A stretch of 64,000 bases of DNA, taken from the NCBI GenBank assembly GCA_003439945.1, contig QVRM01005491.1:331001-395000 (forward strand), given 5' to 3'. The notes beneath the pieces are model-generated. The model was not told the DNA's origin and made no database searches. It saw only the letters and a list, made by a program, of their open reading frames with translations. Source of the stretch: Dermanyssus gallinae. Lineage: Eukaryota; Arthropoda; Arachnida; Mesostigmata; Dermanyssidae. Position numbers and translations under genes: made by a program. Of this stretch, positions 22,201-37,938 are shown one piece after another. Each line of letters begins with the position of its first letter. The stretch's first letter is position 1.

Positions 22201-22308
22201 CCCGTTAAAATTACTTTAGTAAATGCTAGTATAAATTATGTTTGAACCTACTTGTATGTTTATAACGTTAAGTAAGTTCAATATATTTACCTGAAAATAA
22301 TAGGTATT

Positions 22309-22353
<45 letters not shown>

Positions 22354-25300
22354 AGTGAGCAACTAAGCGCAACTCAAAGGGGCTCCTACTATGACAACAA
22401 ATAAGTGACCTTAGCTTCATTTAGCCAAGCCACAACAAAATGTCCACTGATGTGGATTTAATGAATCGAATGTGAAAAGATACGGAAAAGCAACGAGAGT
22501 GCGAATATCAGGTACAGCAGCTGTCTCTAGTAGTGTGCAGAAGAAACGCCGCTTGCATTATTTGATCCATGAGGTCACAGGTAGACCCGATGCATTGACA
22601 CAGCCACGTCACACAAACACACCTACAACTGCTTGAGGAGCCTTTATTGGAATCAAAGGCTATTATTAGTTTACTAGTAAGTAGTAAATTCTGCCTACCT
22701 CAAGGACGTCGGTGATGGCTCTCCATCCCGGTGAACCGTAGAACTGAAGTAGACGAACGCTGAGCGGGGCGTAGATCTGGTGCACGAATGCTACGTCCGT
22801 TGGCTCGGCTTCATTGACGTTATCGACGTTCAGCCGAAGTGTCTTTAACATCATTGCATAGCTGCGGCCAAACCGACATGAACAAAAACACGCGAACCAC
22901 TCAAGCATTTATCAAGTGCACCAATAAATTGAATCCCTGAGATGGATCGATGATCGGCGCTCACGCCAGTTCTGGTATGCCAGTTCCAATTGGGGCTGCA
23001 TCGAAACGATCATGGCTAACTAAAAAAAATTGTTAATCGCCGGAATCACCAGAACAGACTCTCAATTGTCCCTGTCTAATTGCTAAACCAAAAAAATGAA
23101 AACAATATGTATAGCATGTACTCATTATAATTTATGTTTTTACTATTCGTGTTTAGAGACAGCGTTATTGGCGACCATTTAAATGAAACAGCTTCCATAA
23201 GGTGTTTCCTAGACCTTTGATTGGCGCTTCTTGTTCATGTGTGGCAGTAAATAGTGACTGACAAAGGATTGCTTTCGTATGCCGTCACTTTTTCCTTCCT
23301 AACACATTTATTCATTAGCATTGCAGATGCATTGTATTACTTACCCCTTTTGAGATCCCTGATAAACGCGAAGTAGGCCACACGTTTCAAGGTTCTTCAG
23401 GAGGACTAACTTATCTATTCCATATTGCTGAATGACCTGCAAAATAACAGCAAACAACAATACAGTTTTCTTACTAAAAACTACATTTGGGATATTGCGA
23501 AATTTACTTTGTCGCAAAATACCAACAACTATAAACGAGCATTTCCGCTGGTAGACAAGAGGTGAAAATGATATGTGCTGATGATGGTCGTGCGTACGCC
23601 AAATTATTCAATATCATCACTAAATGCTTATGGAACCTGTAGAAATTTAGATTCAGTTCCAACCTTACATACGTTGAAACTAAAAAACCCTTCGAGCCCT
23701 TTTCAGCCGATACGTTTGGTTGAGCAATCCTTTCGCCGAATACGGTGATGATATTCCGAAGAGCACACAGCACCAGGTTTGACATCATCACGGAATTTGT
23801 ACAGCAGCATTCCGACTGTAGTTACTAGCCGCTAAAAAAACATCTGATATACTAGTATGCAACACCATATTTGTCATGCCTTGCAGGTTTGCCAGGCACG
23901 CAAAAAGAGCAAAAGCTCTTACGTTCAAAAAGTTTGCAGAAGCACCACAGCATTTGAAGTCATGAACGTCATATAAGGCAAAATGGTGACAACAACGACG
24001 TAAGACCTATATATTGCAAGTACGCAAGTATTAAAATATATAATTTAATTATTAAAGACAGCACCCATTACCTGTGTTTAGTTGCAGCAATAACACTAAA
24101 CAACAACAAAACAGGAGCATGATCTTTGGCGGATCGTGATTATCCACGTAACTTTAGCGTACCCTAATGTGAGACAAAAATACAACTTCATCTTCCTGGA
24201 AACTAATTAAAAAAAAAAAAATATATATATATGTCAGCGCTTTGATTATGCAAGAAAACTAATTCCACCCAATGCACCCACCTCTCTCTTGTAGTGTTCA
24301 AGCACTTTCGGCTTAAGTCCATTCGTTGTGATCGAATGCATACAAATTAGTCGAATCACCTAGAAGAAAATGAATTCCTTATTTTCGTCATTGTACGCCT
24401 ACAACCGTAGTTTTTACTGGGTTATGCTGAGCAGCATAAACTAAATGCTACTCGAGAGAACTTGTCGATTGAAGTGTCGGAAGCAACACGGCGTTTGAGT
24501 TCCTAACACTACAATGAATGATGTATACAATTATGTTAATTGGTCAGCGATGATCTTCTTATCATTACTATAAGGACAGGCGCCTTGGTGCATTAGCCGC
24601 CGCAGATGAACACATGGTCACCGGACTTGACGTTTGTAGCCCGCATTTAAGTTCCTTAATAAACATGATATTTTATTTTTATTGATTTGACGAACTCTTA
24701 AGCGATTGAAACTTTTGTGGTGCGGGGTTTGCGCCTTTAATTTTCAGTGCTAAAACCGACAATGATTTTCTATCCACTCGTCCTTGTCGCCATGATGTGA
24801 GAAATACTAAGACACATGAGAAGTACGATAAGCGTTCCAGCTTCAGTAAAACATTAGATGGGTGGCGTATTATAGTGTGATTAGACTATCGTAACTCTGG
24901 ACGCGCTAAGTGCAAAAAGGTCTAAGAACCGGCTTTAAAAACAAAGAATGTTACAAACGAGGGGCAAACACTGGGTTCAGTTAAAGGACATAACGATACC
25001 TATTTGCCTTGCAGCATGCACACACAAGTGCAAGGTCATCAAAAGGGCAAATCGTGTGACTCGTGTTATCGCTTCTAATGATGGATATGGCTTGTAGTCA
25101 TGATTGACTCACCTTCGTCAGGGGTGTTCCATTAGCTATACAGTCTTCGATATGGCTGTGGGGCTGATCGGCGGTGGCCTCGCCGCGAAGAAACTCCTGC
25201 TCGCGGAACAACGACTCATAGAACGTTGGTTCCGAAATGCACTCTTGGACCAGTGCAGATATAGCACAGTCTGCGGGATGATACATCATAACAACAACTT

Positions 25301-28300
25301 TGTTTGCCATCATATTTTTACTTCAAACGTCAAGCAATTAATAAATGAACAAGCATGTCATCTGCCAAAAACAGGACACTCGTCCACTCAAACAACGCGA
25401 AAACCAATGCAAATAATGAGAGATGCAACTAATTCTTGTAAATTTATTGATCAGGCATAAGATATTGTAAATGGACGTATATATATATATATATATATAT
25501 ATACGCGAGAGATATTTTTGTGCTGATAGAAACACTGTTGTTGCTGAGTACGGTAAACCACAAAGTATTTTATAAATTACCTATACTACCAATTTATGAT
25601 GAATAAACCTGAAGCAAACAGCATAGGAAATAGGATATTACAAAACGAATTCTTAAGCTCATAGGTTACTCTCATATATATATATATATACGTTTTGCAA
25701 GGCTCTCCTTGGTGTCCCGAATCTTCGGCAATCGATGAACGAAGTCGGCCATCGCTGAGAGGGTCGTGGCATCATGCAGCTCTCCGCATTGCTTGGACAA
25801 TTGTTTCGCCATTCGGTTGAGTGCGGGCCCCACCTAGTCGAAGTGCAAGAGGCAAGTGATGCGGTCACTGGTCGTGCAAGAGATGCAACTCGATCAAGCG
25901 GAACTAACTCAGCTAGGGTGATCGTCTCTCTTCCTCTCTCTCTCCATCTCTCTCTCTCTCTCATATGAACAGTCATGGTTTGGAACTATATACGTATATA
26001 TGTATAAACAAAATCAGAATAGTAATGCCAAGCGCAACTTTTAAACGTATACAGATGATGTATATAAACACATGCCTGCATATGCACTACACACATACGA
26101 GAGTACGAATGTTAGATCAGATTAGCTACCTAAAAGCACAGTCTATTGGAGGAATCGCAGAAGCTTTATCAAAAGCACTCCTCTAATACTCAGTGGATGG
26201 TCGTAAGAACTCTCTCCACTAACCGTATTGAAGTTTCGGTCTCGTAGTTCGATGAAGAGGTCGTCAGCCGAGCTGAGCTCGATCCTGACTTTATTCTCCG
26301 AGCCGCGTTTTGCTGAGTCGGCCCGCTTTGCCGATTCTGCCGGATACTTGTCTCGGGGCAGCATCACCACGTTGTTTCGAATGCCTGCAATCGTGTGAAC
26401 AGGAAATAAAACAATCGCAATCGCTATAATACATACGCCAAATATTCGATTTGTATTGCCGACGTACAGATGTAAGAATATGGTTATTTGCTGATCTAAT
26501 ATCACTAACTTAAAACCACTCTTTTGATTCAGAGGCGTGCAGGGTTCAGTGTATACATTTAGTTTCCTGCTTCAAACGCGTTAAGAGAGCCTCATAGTCA
26601 GCCTCAAGTCTGCACGCTGGTTTTCTTTTCGCTGGCTGTATGAGGCGGAGTGGAGTACGGCGATATTAAGGCGAGCAATTTTAAAGCCGGTCCCAGCGCC
26701 ACACACACTAAGTGCATTAATAATAATAATAATCGATCATCGTATTTATTTCACTCATATTGAGTATGCATATAACATAATTATACAGATTATACATTAT
26801 ACATTCAGCTGCTCGCGGCATGTTATTCGAGAGAGGCAGTGCAGTGATCTCTCTGCAAGGGCCAGGCAGGCAGACGCATGAAACTTCGTACACACCTGAG
26901 AGCACAGTCGACAGACGCACTCGGTGTACTCTTCGTGGAAGCTCGTAATAATAATAATAATAATAACAACACTTGAACCGAGAGCTTTAGTGTCCGCTGG
27001 CGAAGAAACCCTGATGGGGGGACCATTGCATTATGGTCACATGGGAAGTCCCTAGCTTGGGATGCAAAGGTTTCGTGCACAATCGCGGCTTCCTATTTAC
27101 ACCACAGCTCCGCTGAGCCGGGTTGAGTGGGCAGCAAAGCACGCGGACGCCAGAAAACGGGTTAAATACGCTGGACTGGAAACAAGATATATTTTTGTGC
27201 CTATTGCCACTAGGACCAATCAGCAAGGGAACCGAAGCATTTCTCAAAGAATTAAGTAGGCGAATTCAGGAGGTCACAAGCGACCAAAGAGAGGGTCAAT
27301 TCTTGAAGCAAGCGTTGTCCCTGGCCGTTTGCAGTGGAAACGCGGCATCTATTTTAGGCGCCATGGAGTGAAGTGGATTATAATATAGTAATTATATAAA
27401 AAAAACTTTGCAATAATACGTTCAGACCTCACAACTGTAACATTGTTTACCAAATAATAATAATATATTTCTTATTGTATGCACCGGGCAGTCTTCAGTG
27501 GAGTAAAGGTCGACGCATGTAAGATTGACATGTGGGGGTGTCTGCAAGTAAACGCTCCAGATCACGTAGGTGCGACCCAAAGCGAAGTTAGTGCCTTCTG
27601 GCCTCCGCCTGGCTGTATCTGTTCAGCACAGGGCTAGCTGATGCCTTACGGACTAGAAGATAAGGCGCCGCGGGAATGGCCGGAGACACTCTTGCATAAA
27701 AGTCGCGACCTCGAACCCGGCGCGACACATAGCATTTTGATGCGATATGTTGTGTGGTTTTTAGTTCATTCATGGATCAACGGTGCAATAAATACCATTT
27801 AAATGGCTGAAATTAAACGAGAGTAACATGTGCGCAGAGTCAGTACAGTTCATACTGATTGATGCTCGAGCTCCTCATCCCTTGGGTAAGTAGACGATGT
27901 ACATAGTTAGTACTCAATCAGCAATTAGAACAATGCTGGCGAAAGCAGAAGGAGGCAGATTTTGTTTGTGAGTTCAGACTTCGCATTAGAGTGAAAACAA
28001 GAACGCATTTATGCATGAGTAAGCGCCCAGTTTGCGCTTTGCTTTTCTCCCGTTTTTTCTTCAAAAGCCTAGTCGAGATTAATAATAATAATAATTATTA
28101 TTATTATTATTATTAATAATTGTGATACATGTACATATTAATAAAATAAACCCTTGTTCCAAAAAAAAAAATATTATTATTATTATTATATTATTATTAT
28201 TATTATTTATTACAGCCGAGGTAGCCGCAATCGAGACCGATTATCGCGGCTAGCCAGCGGCAGGGTAGGAGAAATACACCTCGCCCAATCTAGCCCTTCG

Positions 28301-30481
28301 CCCGCTACTGGCAAGGGTAAGCACGTCACAACAACAACTACAATAACGATGCATTCATTCATGCAGTTCGAAGCAGCCGCTCCTTAGCAGAGGACCTTGT
28401 TGTTGTCGTTTCTATTGTTGTTGTTGTTGTTGGTGTGGCTCAGCAGACGTCCAGCGGCGCCACAAACCGCTCCGGATCTATAGTCACAATACTAGTACTT
28501 GTGATCTATTCCCATCACGCACCCCACACGGCTAACTCTGTTCCACTGAGGATAGCCGGTAATTTCCTCCAATGGTGGTGGTGGTGGCGGTGGTGATGCC
28601 GGTCGGATAACGCTGTTGCTATTGCTGTCGTCTTCATCGTCCTCGTCCTCGTTGTGTTGTAAGTGTGGGATGATTTACCGAAGACAACAACAACAGCAAC
28701 AAGAAAAATAACAACGGCAGCAACAACAGCAACAACAACAATAACCGCAACAAGAGGCGTGATCTAGATAGTCGGTGTACTCTCGCAGGGCTGGAAGTGC
28801 AACGACACTTAGTCGCGGGTGGGAGAGAGAATAACTCAATGTGGCGACGGCTGTGGCGGCCGGTGACCGATAGATAGATAGATAGATCAGCGTGACCAGT
28901 CGGGATAGCGGGTTGGTTTGATCGCCTGTACGCTTGGGTGTCGGGTCGTCGTCGTTAGTAAGTGAGAGCAGGAGTAAAGAGCGTTTATTTGCTCTATGAC
29001 TGTTTGTTGGCAATCATATTACAGGGGGTGCTGCGAGGTGTGTCTGTGGGGGTGAGCTAGCAGCAGAGCCCAGTGACGAAGAACGTGTGTATCTACTGTA
29101 TGAATGTTTGAATGTATGCATGTATATATGTATGTGTGTGTGTATCTATGTATGTGGATGTATGTATCCGTATGAGTGATCTCGAGCAAGTGTGTGGGGT
29201 GTTGCCGGCAATTCGCTTGCAGACAGCAAGCTTTGACAACCACTGAGGCTACTACTGCAGTTGGAATCGCTGTTCAACCGTGTCCCGGTTCCGCCCCCCC
29301 CCCCTTGCTGTGGTCAGCCAGAGTGGTCTCAGTGGTATCAATAGAAGTAATAGTAGGTGTTTGCTGTTGTTGTTGTTGTTGTCGTCGTCGTCGTTGTATA
29401 GAGCACGAAGAAGATTCCACGCTCCAGACAGACCGAGTGCAAACCGTCATTGCCGCGGCGGCGACGAGATGTCGCATCAGACTGGAATCTTGCCGGACGA
29501 AGGTCTGACGAAATTCTTTGCCAAGACCCGCGACTCGTCAAAGTGCCGCGTCTTCAAGGTGATCATCGACAACGAGCAGCTAGTACTTCGCGATGAACTG
29601 CCTGTGCAGGGCGACTGGAAAGCAGACTTCACCAAGTACGTCATACAGCAGCTGTTTACGAGCTCGCCGAGCCGAACAAATTTATAGCTGGCGAAACTCA
29701 CGACACTAGATATGAATACCAATGCGGGCAGATTGACGCGTGACGGTTTTTCTGTCTCTCTCTCTTCCTGCAGCTGATGATCCTTCTCCTTTCGCTTGTT
29801 CTATTTCTTCTTCTTCTTCCACTTCTGGGGTCTGCCCTTTGCCTTGTTCCTCTTCCCTATACTGCAGGGATGCAGAGCGTAACTAATAACCGAATATCGA
29901 AGTTGAAACTAGATATGCCATACATGGATGTAGCCGCGCGATTATCCACGACCGATTATTATCTTGTAGACCGAACATCTTCAGCCACTTTTAGACAGAG
30001 AGAGAGAGAGAAAGGCGTGCATGTGTGTAGGTAGGTAGGTAGGTAGGTAGCTTACATAATCTGCCTCTTCACGCACAGCATTACTTACGATGGGCATCGA
30101 TATTAGACAATACACCTACCTATAAAGTTAGAGCTCTAAAGAATGAGTCTTCGGGGGGAAGAGGGGAACAATCATATAGAACATATGTGTCCCTCTGAGA
30201 ACTGATGATACTGCTACACACAGCTATACCAAATTAGTTCCGATGATCCGACGTATACCTAGCGAATATGTCCAACGTCGTTGCGTTGATCGTTTCTCGT
30301 ATTATATGCCTATTGTCAATCGAAAAAAAAAAACGTTTTAAGTAATACCATCACAGTGTCGTTGAGACAACACCAACAGCAACAACGCAATGGCCACAAA
30401 TAACAAAACCAATTCAAATAGTGTGTGACTTGAATGGATTATTTCTACGGCACGAGATTAAGGTAAAACAAAACATGTCCA

Positions 30482-30577
<96 letters not shown>

Positions 30578-31877
30578 GATATTTTCTACTTGCCGCCACT
30601 CTACCAATTGGTCGGCAGTTTGTCTACACGACATGTCTTTTTTCGTTGTTGTTGTAAATAACTCTTCGAGGCGTGTTCACCGCTGACAAGAATGGGCTGG
30701 CCAGCATTAGAGAGAGGAGACCAGGCGTTGTTAGAAGTGGCTCTCCAGCGACCCGACTCGGGGTCGAAGCTTGAACTCTTATCTGCCTAAAGCAGCGCTG
30801 TTCCGGGTCGCCTTTCTGAGTTCTCGTTACATGACCTGCTGAGCTATGCGACTCATAAGAGACGTAACACGTATAGCATCAGCAATACCCAAATTACAGC
30901 ATAGTTTCAAATACATGATAACGATGGACAGGAAACAGATGCAATTGAAAAATAGGGGATAGGGGACAAATAACATGGATGTATTTTTGTCAGCTTGTTG
31001 CTTCAGTCCTGTATATATATATATCCATCCGAAAATTCTAAAACTTGTCTACAATAAACGCGGTTTGCGGTTCCCGATGCCTCAGCGTACGTAGCCGCAA
31101 TCCCCACGCAGTTTATTAACACGTAATACTAGCTTATCAACTCAATTCGGAATATATGGACCACCTATTTTTGACATAGCATAATAAGGCATAATGCTGG
31201 TGATGAGTATATTGTTAAACATAAAGCTGAATATTGATCTGCACACGTAGAAGACGACCTACAAGTCTACCTATAGGTTAAGACGGCTGTCGAACATGTG
31301 AGAAAGAAACTCGGCACCAGTCTGTTATTACTTCGAATCTCCGACTCTCTCTGGGTCACATCATCAAGTGTCAGTATACGCCTGATAAATTCGGTGGCTG
31401 GAAAGGACCCAATAAAATTGCAAACAGTTATGAGTCAAGCCTGGATAAACGAGACTATAAAATTAGCCTTCCGAAAACTAGACTTTCCGCCTCCGTTATG
31501 TCTCGAGATCCGGATATATGGGGCTTCATTGTACTTGTGTCGTATTCATCGTCAAAGGATAGGTAGCGGAGCATGTCGAGCGGCGGAAAGAACATAGCTG
31601 CTTTTGAAAATAGCTATCATTTCGTAACGACAGAACTAAGAACCGTTAGCATTCAGTAAGAAAATGTAACGGCAATGTTTAACAGGGCAGCCAGAGACGA
31701 TGTGGGTTCAGCGAATAGTGCGCGCTGTAAATTGTAAGTATCCCGCCCGCATTGATACGCCAGCTGAAAGTTTACAAAGTTGTGTTCATGAACAGTAGCT
31801 GTTTGCTATACAGAGCAACACAATGATTCGTCTTCGCGAAATTTCTTGTCTAGTGACCAACTATTTGGTCCGTCGTT

Positions 31878-31953
<76 letters not shown>

Positions 31954-32172
31954 AACCAACATGATTGTTGTTATTGTTGCTGCAAGCTGTGCGAAACCGC
32001 TTAACAGCGCTAACAGACCGCTGCTATCCATAACCATTACCAGCCATGACCTCTATGAATCACAGCAGTGACCTACAATAATCACACCACTGGCACTACG
32101 CAGCATAGACATCTGTGGCTTGCCTTGCTAGATATGCTTCCTCAATTCTGTTTGTATAGACACACACACATA

Positions 32173-32216
<44 letters not shown>

Positions 32217-32306
32217 GTTCGTTGGCTGTAGAAAATGGACGACTGTTTCTAAGGTCGCTGTAGTGTTTACAGACGTTAGCTAACACAGTCGAACAGGGCT
32301 AGAAGC

Positions 32307-32344
<38 letters not shown>

Positions 32345-32450
32345 AATTCAGGACAAACTTGAAGCAGGGTAAATAGTACTGAACTATGACTACGGAATGA
32401 GCCGCTGGAACGAGTTTTGGGTGTAGATTCTTACCCATCAATAAAGATAC

Positions 32451-32490
<40 letters not shown>

Positions 32491-33288
32491 CGATGTAGTG
32501 CGAAGAATAAATCCTTGGTATTACAGTAAAAAAACGCAGAAAAGCAGAAATAAATCATGCACCAGCAACATTAATCGCCTGTTTGCTGACTGGCTGGCTG
32601 CAGATATATCCCGCAACTAACGGAGGAGCGGCAGCCATGCTTTCTGCTATTTCGTATGGACGGCCGCGACGAGTGGCTCTTGGTTAGCTTCTCGCCAGAC
32701 GATGCGCCGGTCCGACTCAAGATGCTCTACGCATCGACCAAGGCTACGCTTAAGAAGTCTTTCGTTACCGACTCTGAGTTTGTGGCCACGTCAAAGGTTT
32801 GTTGACTGTTCCGTCACGTCCATTAACACAAGAAAACAAACAAATAGCGCGAGAGAGAGACGACAATGACAAACAATTTACCTAGGCAAATATCCGTCAT
32901 GATAATAGAACCGGACTAACGATTTATTTGAATTGTATCCTTAATAATAAACACTCACTACCTATTTTTTAGCAGGAGGTAGACAGTGATGCGCGAAAAA
33001 AAAAAACAGAAAACGTAATAAATGTATACATACAGGCTTCTAGCGTGGAGCGGAGAAAGTAAAAATAGTTGAGCTATTCACGACATTTCGTGGCGGTATT
33101 TACAGCAATTGTGTTGTACAACAAGGTCTAAATGCACATATGACCATTGTTACTAATAGTTTTTTTCACTGCGATTCACTTAGGAGGATGCCACGCTGGC
33201 GGGCTACGAAGCACACCTTCGTGCCGAGAAGGCACCACCGCCGATGACAGAAACTGAACGAGAGCTCGCCGAGGTATAACATTTTTGC

Positions 33289-33347
<59 letters not shown>

Positions 33348-33367
33348 TTCTCTATATGTACCACGGT

Positions 33368-33407
<40 letters not shown>

Positions 33408-34005
33408 ATATATATAAATATATATTTTTTCTACCTTCCAGGTTAGGCTAAGCGAAAGCTTTGCTTCGGTGGGGATCGACACAAAGCACCAGACCCTCAA
33501 AGGTCTCGAGCTTCCCATCTCAGATGAGGCTATCGACGGGTTCTTTTGTCTGAAGGAGGGCAAAATTAACTATCTACAGGTACGTAAGAAAATATTTGCT
33601 CAATGTCGCGGCCATCCGAAGCGACTCGATCTGAAGTATCATCATGTCTGTTAGTGCAATTGGGCCAAACGAGGAGGCAAATAATTTGTCACCTGTGCAA
33701 CCGCTTATCCGATTTCTTTTAGGTGGGCATTGACATTAGCAATGAGCATGTTGTCGTTCACGATCGAGGAACTCTGGACTCTGCGGACGAGCTGGCGGCC
33801 AAAGTTTCACCGGGAGAACCACGTTATCACCTCTTTAGCTTCAAACATGTCCACGACAACCAGCGCGTACGTCAACGTTTTTACTTGTTCCTTCTCTAAA
33901 ATCGACAATCCTTAAGCTTTTGGGGCCGAAGTGAGCAGCTTTCGTTACATTATCAACCACCTTTCATTTTCAGTAGATGATACAGCAAGCAACAAATATG
34001 CACTG

Positions 34006-34060
<55 letters not shown>

Positions 34061-34881
34061 TATCTAATATGTGATTATCATTACTGATGAAACTCTTGTA
34101 GGGATCACCTTCGAACACGCGCTCATTTTTTTGTTTTCGAATTTGGTTCCATATATGACACCGTTATGGCCCGGGTTTTTTTTAGCTTAATAGATAACAG
34201 AAGCGGATATTTATAATACAAAGCTGACGAGTCACGAGAGATGCCCTACACGCGTCTAACTCCTCACCAAAGCTCGACATATCAGCAATTTTGCGGTAAT
34301 TATCGTCCGTCACCCGTAAGACAGTACTGGTATCGACTATTGCCATACGTCAGTATTTATGAAGGATGACTTGCAGATCTGTATGCACTTGTTGAAGCGC
34401 GAAGACAGCAGCTATCGCTAAGACGGACACACACGATTGTGTTAATTGCGCTTTTCGTGAACGCATCTCTTTGTACAGAGTCATCATCTCCACTTTAACA
34501 AATCCTTACATCTCAGACTCGCACTCCAACCGCCCATCAGAAGAGATATACTCGCCAGTGTTCAAGCACAAGATCAAAATATATTCACCTCGTCTACGTC
34601 TTCAGAAGTGCACATAAACATTAAAAGAGTCACCTAGCCGTTGGGAACAGAGCAGCGTCGAGCCCAACAAACTAGTAACAATTACAGTAACTACAGCAGG
34701 CATAACAACAACATCAAAACCGTTTCGCGTTCTGTAGGACAACGGAGATCTCTCACACACTAACAGCTATCCATATACACCGATGCGCGTGTTCCCCATA
34801 TATATATATATATATATGGAGACACGCGCATCGGTATATATATATATATATATATATATAGATATAGATATATAGATATAT

Positions 34882-34940
<59 letters not shown>

Positions 34941-36142
34941 TATAGATATATAGATATATAGAGAGAGAGAGAGAGAGAGATAATAACAAATGTTGAATGT
35001 ATGCAGGTGGTTTCGACGTTCTTTATCTATACAATTCCCGCGGGTAACTATCCCGTCAAGGTGAAGATGCTCTTCTCGTCCTGCAAGGCCCCACTCATCA
35101 AGGACATCGAGGGCAAGATCGAGATTCCGCTCGCGCGGAAACTTGAGCTCGACGATCTGTCCGAGCTGAGCGAACAGCGACTCCTCGACATTCTCTATCC
35201 GCGCGCAGACAGCGGCAAGGACAAGTTTGCCCGGCCTGCTGGACCTGCCGGACGCCAGGGCGGCCGACGCCTCGTCAGATAGGATAAGGCTGGCTGCTGT
35301 CACTGCTAGATACGACAACGACAAGAATGCAACCCACTACGACATCACAAACGCCCTCACATAACCTTTATGCTAAGGAGTTTGCCACGCCTCCTTAGCC
35401 CGCCTAGTAGAGCTAGCTGTTGGTCCCTCGTCCGTTATATATATATATATATATATATATACTGTATGAGAACTGTACGATTTTTCCAAAAGCAGAAAGT
35501 CAACTCTGCTGCCACTTTGCTGTAACATAACTAAAACTGCTCCTTTGTGCCCTACAAGTGGACTTTATATAGCACAAGTTCGCCCATAACATGTCTACTA
35601 CGGAGACGGAATAAGGCAAGATCAGGCTCTACCTAGCAAGGTCGTGCCCCAACACAGGCACTTCAAGCGGTGACAAATCGTGCACGTGGCCAACGTTAGA
35701 GTTGTTATGTGAGCGCGAGGGCCGGATGAAGAAGCGGATTCAGTCATTCCGTCTCAAATCCGTTGAGGGTCAGTATGTTAAGTATGTCAGCTAGGGTCGG
35801 TCTCATCGTAAATCATCACTTTCATTCGCCTTTTCATCTACTAAAGAAAATCTGACTGAAGAAAAATCTGAATAGGTATCTATTTTTGCTTAATAGTGTA
35901 CGCAATTACGTATGATTGGCTGGTGGAATTCACGTTTATTTTTCGTAATTATAATTCATAATTATTGTATGCACTAATTTAAAAGAGGTGTATACAAGCG
36001 CTTTCCCGGAAGATAAAGACGTAGAATGGGACGATAGGACATGAATATGGAGTGGAATGGGGTGATATGACATTAGTATGGAGTAGAATAGGCCGATATG
36101 ACATTAATATGGAGTAGAAAGAGCAATTGACTCAAAGACTGG

Positions 36143-36205
<63 letters not shown>

Positions 36206-37898
36206 AACTCTAAGCTTATCAGTTTATTTTAACGGCTGCTCTAGTATAGCAACAATAATCACCTATAGTAAGATTTACTATTATGACTCGATTGATGGCA
36301 TAAGCGTTAATCGTTATTTATGGAGTTGCAGGCGATAATCATATTACTATTATTTATACAATTAGTCATATACAAAGAGAATTTTTTATACTAATATAAT
36401 TTCAATTTGTTGACGAATATATATGGAGAGAACTCAAATGCTTTAATGTGCGTGTAATCACTGTGTGACCTCTTGTATCGTATTTTGTACGTGTCTTCCG
36501 TATGATTGCTGCTTAAAGCACTAACTCAGTGTCATCTGTGCTCATTCATTGATAGTTCACCTGGACAATTCTGCAGAGAGGGATGTCTATGTCGTGCCTA
36601 GCAAAATACAGAAAAAATCTTAGATTTTATGCCGTTGCTCTGTGACCCCATCCTCCTTAGAACTAGCATACAATTAGACTGACGGCATTGGAGCACTTTA
36701 AATTTGGAAATCCTACACAAAGCAAGGCACCGCTGTTTCAATGAATATTACTAGAATTATCAAGCAAAGTATACCGATAATATAATATTTAGATCTCTAT
36801 TTCTATTTATAGGCTAACATCAAGTTAACAAACACGTGAGATTTCTAACAAGGGATGCAAACACAGTAGTCTTATATAAAATATTACAATTATTGTCATA
36901 ATGTGTACAACCCTATAATATAATAATATTTCTGGTATTACCATTACTTTTACATGATTTAATTTACTGTTACTCTTCGCCACATAAACATTTAACTCGT
37001 AATTAATAATACCTGATCGGCACGCACCGTAGCCTTACGCTACATGCCCATTCGCACAGCACACACAGCCAGAATATTGAACTGACTCATCGAGTTAACC
37101 GTGCAATTTATTAACAAGAGAAACAAGCACTTTTTCGGGCCGCACTCGCATCTGTACAGCTATACCAAATCATTTCTTCAATACGACTATAATGGGAAAT
37201 ACACTGTCTTTACTTGTATTCACTCTTTTTACATATATTATATATATGATACTCCTGCTCCTAATTATCGTTGCGTCACAGGCCGCATCCCTGATCCGTT
37301 TCTCGCTAAAATCACTACTGATTCCACCACTAAGATTACCGTCAAACTAATCCTAGACAACATGCGACATATAAACATATCATAGCTATATAGCAGCCAA
37401 CAACAGAAACAAGAATAAAGGAAATACTGTACTTGCAACATTGCGACCAACAAAGCCAACCGCGATTACGCCTATCCAGTAATAATGATACGCCCCGCCA
37501 GCCAGACCCAGTATCAACCAATATTTGATCAAACTCAGGTCAAGCAAAGTCTTTATGGGCTGCACAAACCAACAGAGGGGAAACCATCTGTCGCAATAAG
37601 TCCCAGTAATTCTTACCCTACTCAACAGTAAAAACACACCCAAATTGGTCTTTCTGGGCCTCTATTCGCCCCGAAACGTTCGACGTAGGTTCTGTCGAGA
37701 ATCTAGCTGTGCTCAGCGACAACCAAGCTGACACTCCCATGCAGCTTTGGAAAAAATAATAATATAAATCTTCCGCCCGTTTCCCCTTCCCGCTCTTTCT
37801 ATGAATGCCTAGACTCAGTCTTAAACAGCAGATTTCAGCTTCTGTCCTGCCCCTAAACCACACCACCAGCACCACCGCCAACACCATCATTGGAATTG

Positions 37899-37938
<40 letters not shown>

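Noticed and set aside
29636..29687. Twinfilin exon 1 reading on to a stop at 29687
   Set aside because: A consensus donor at 29636 and exact continuation of homology in exon 2 show this is intron.
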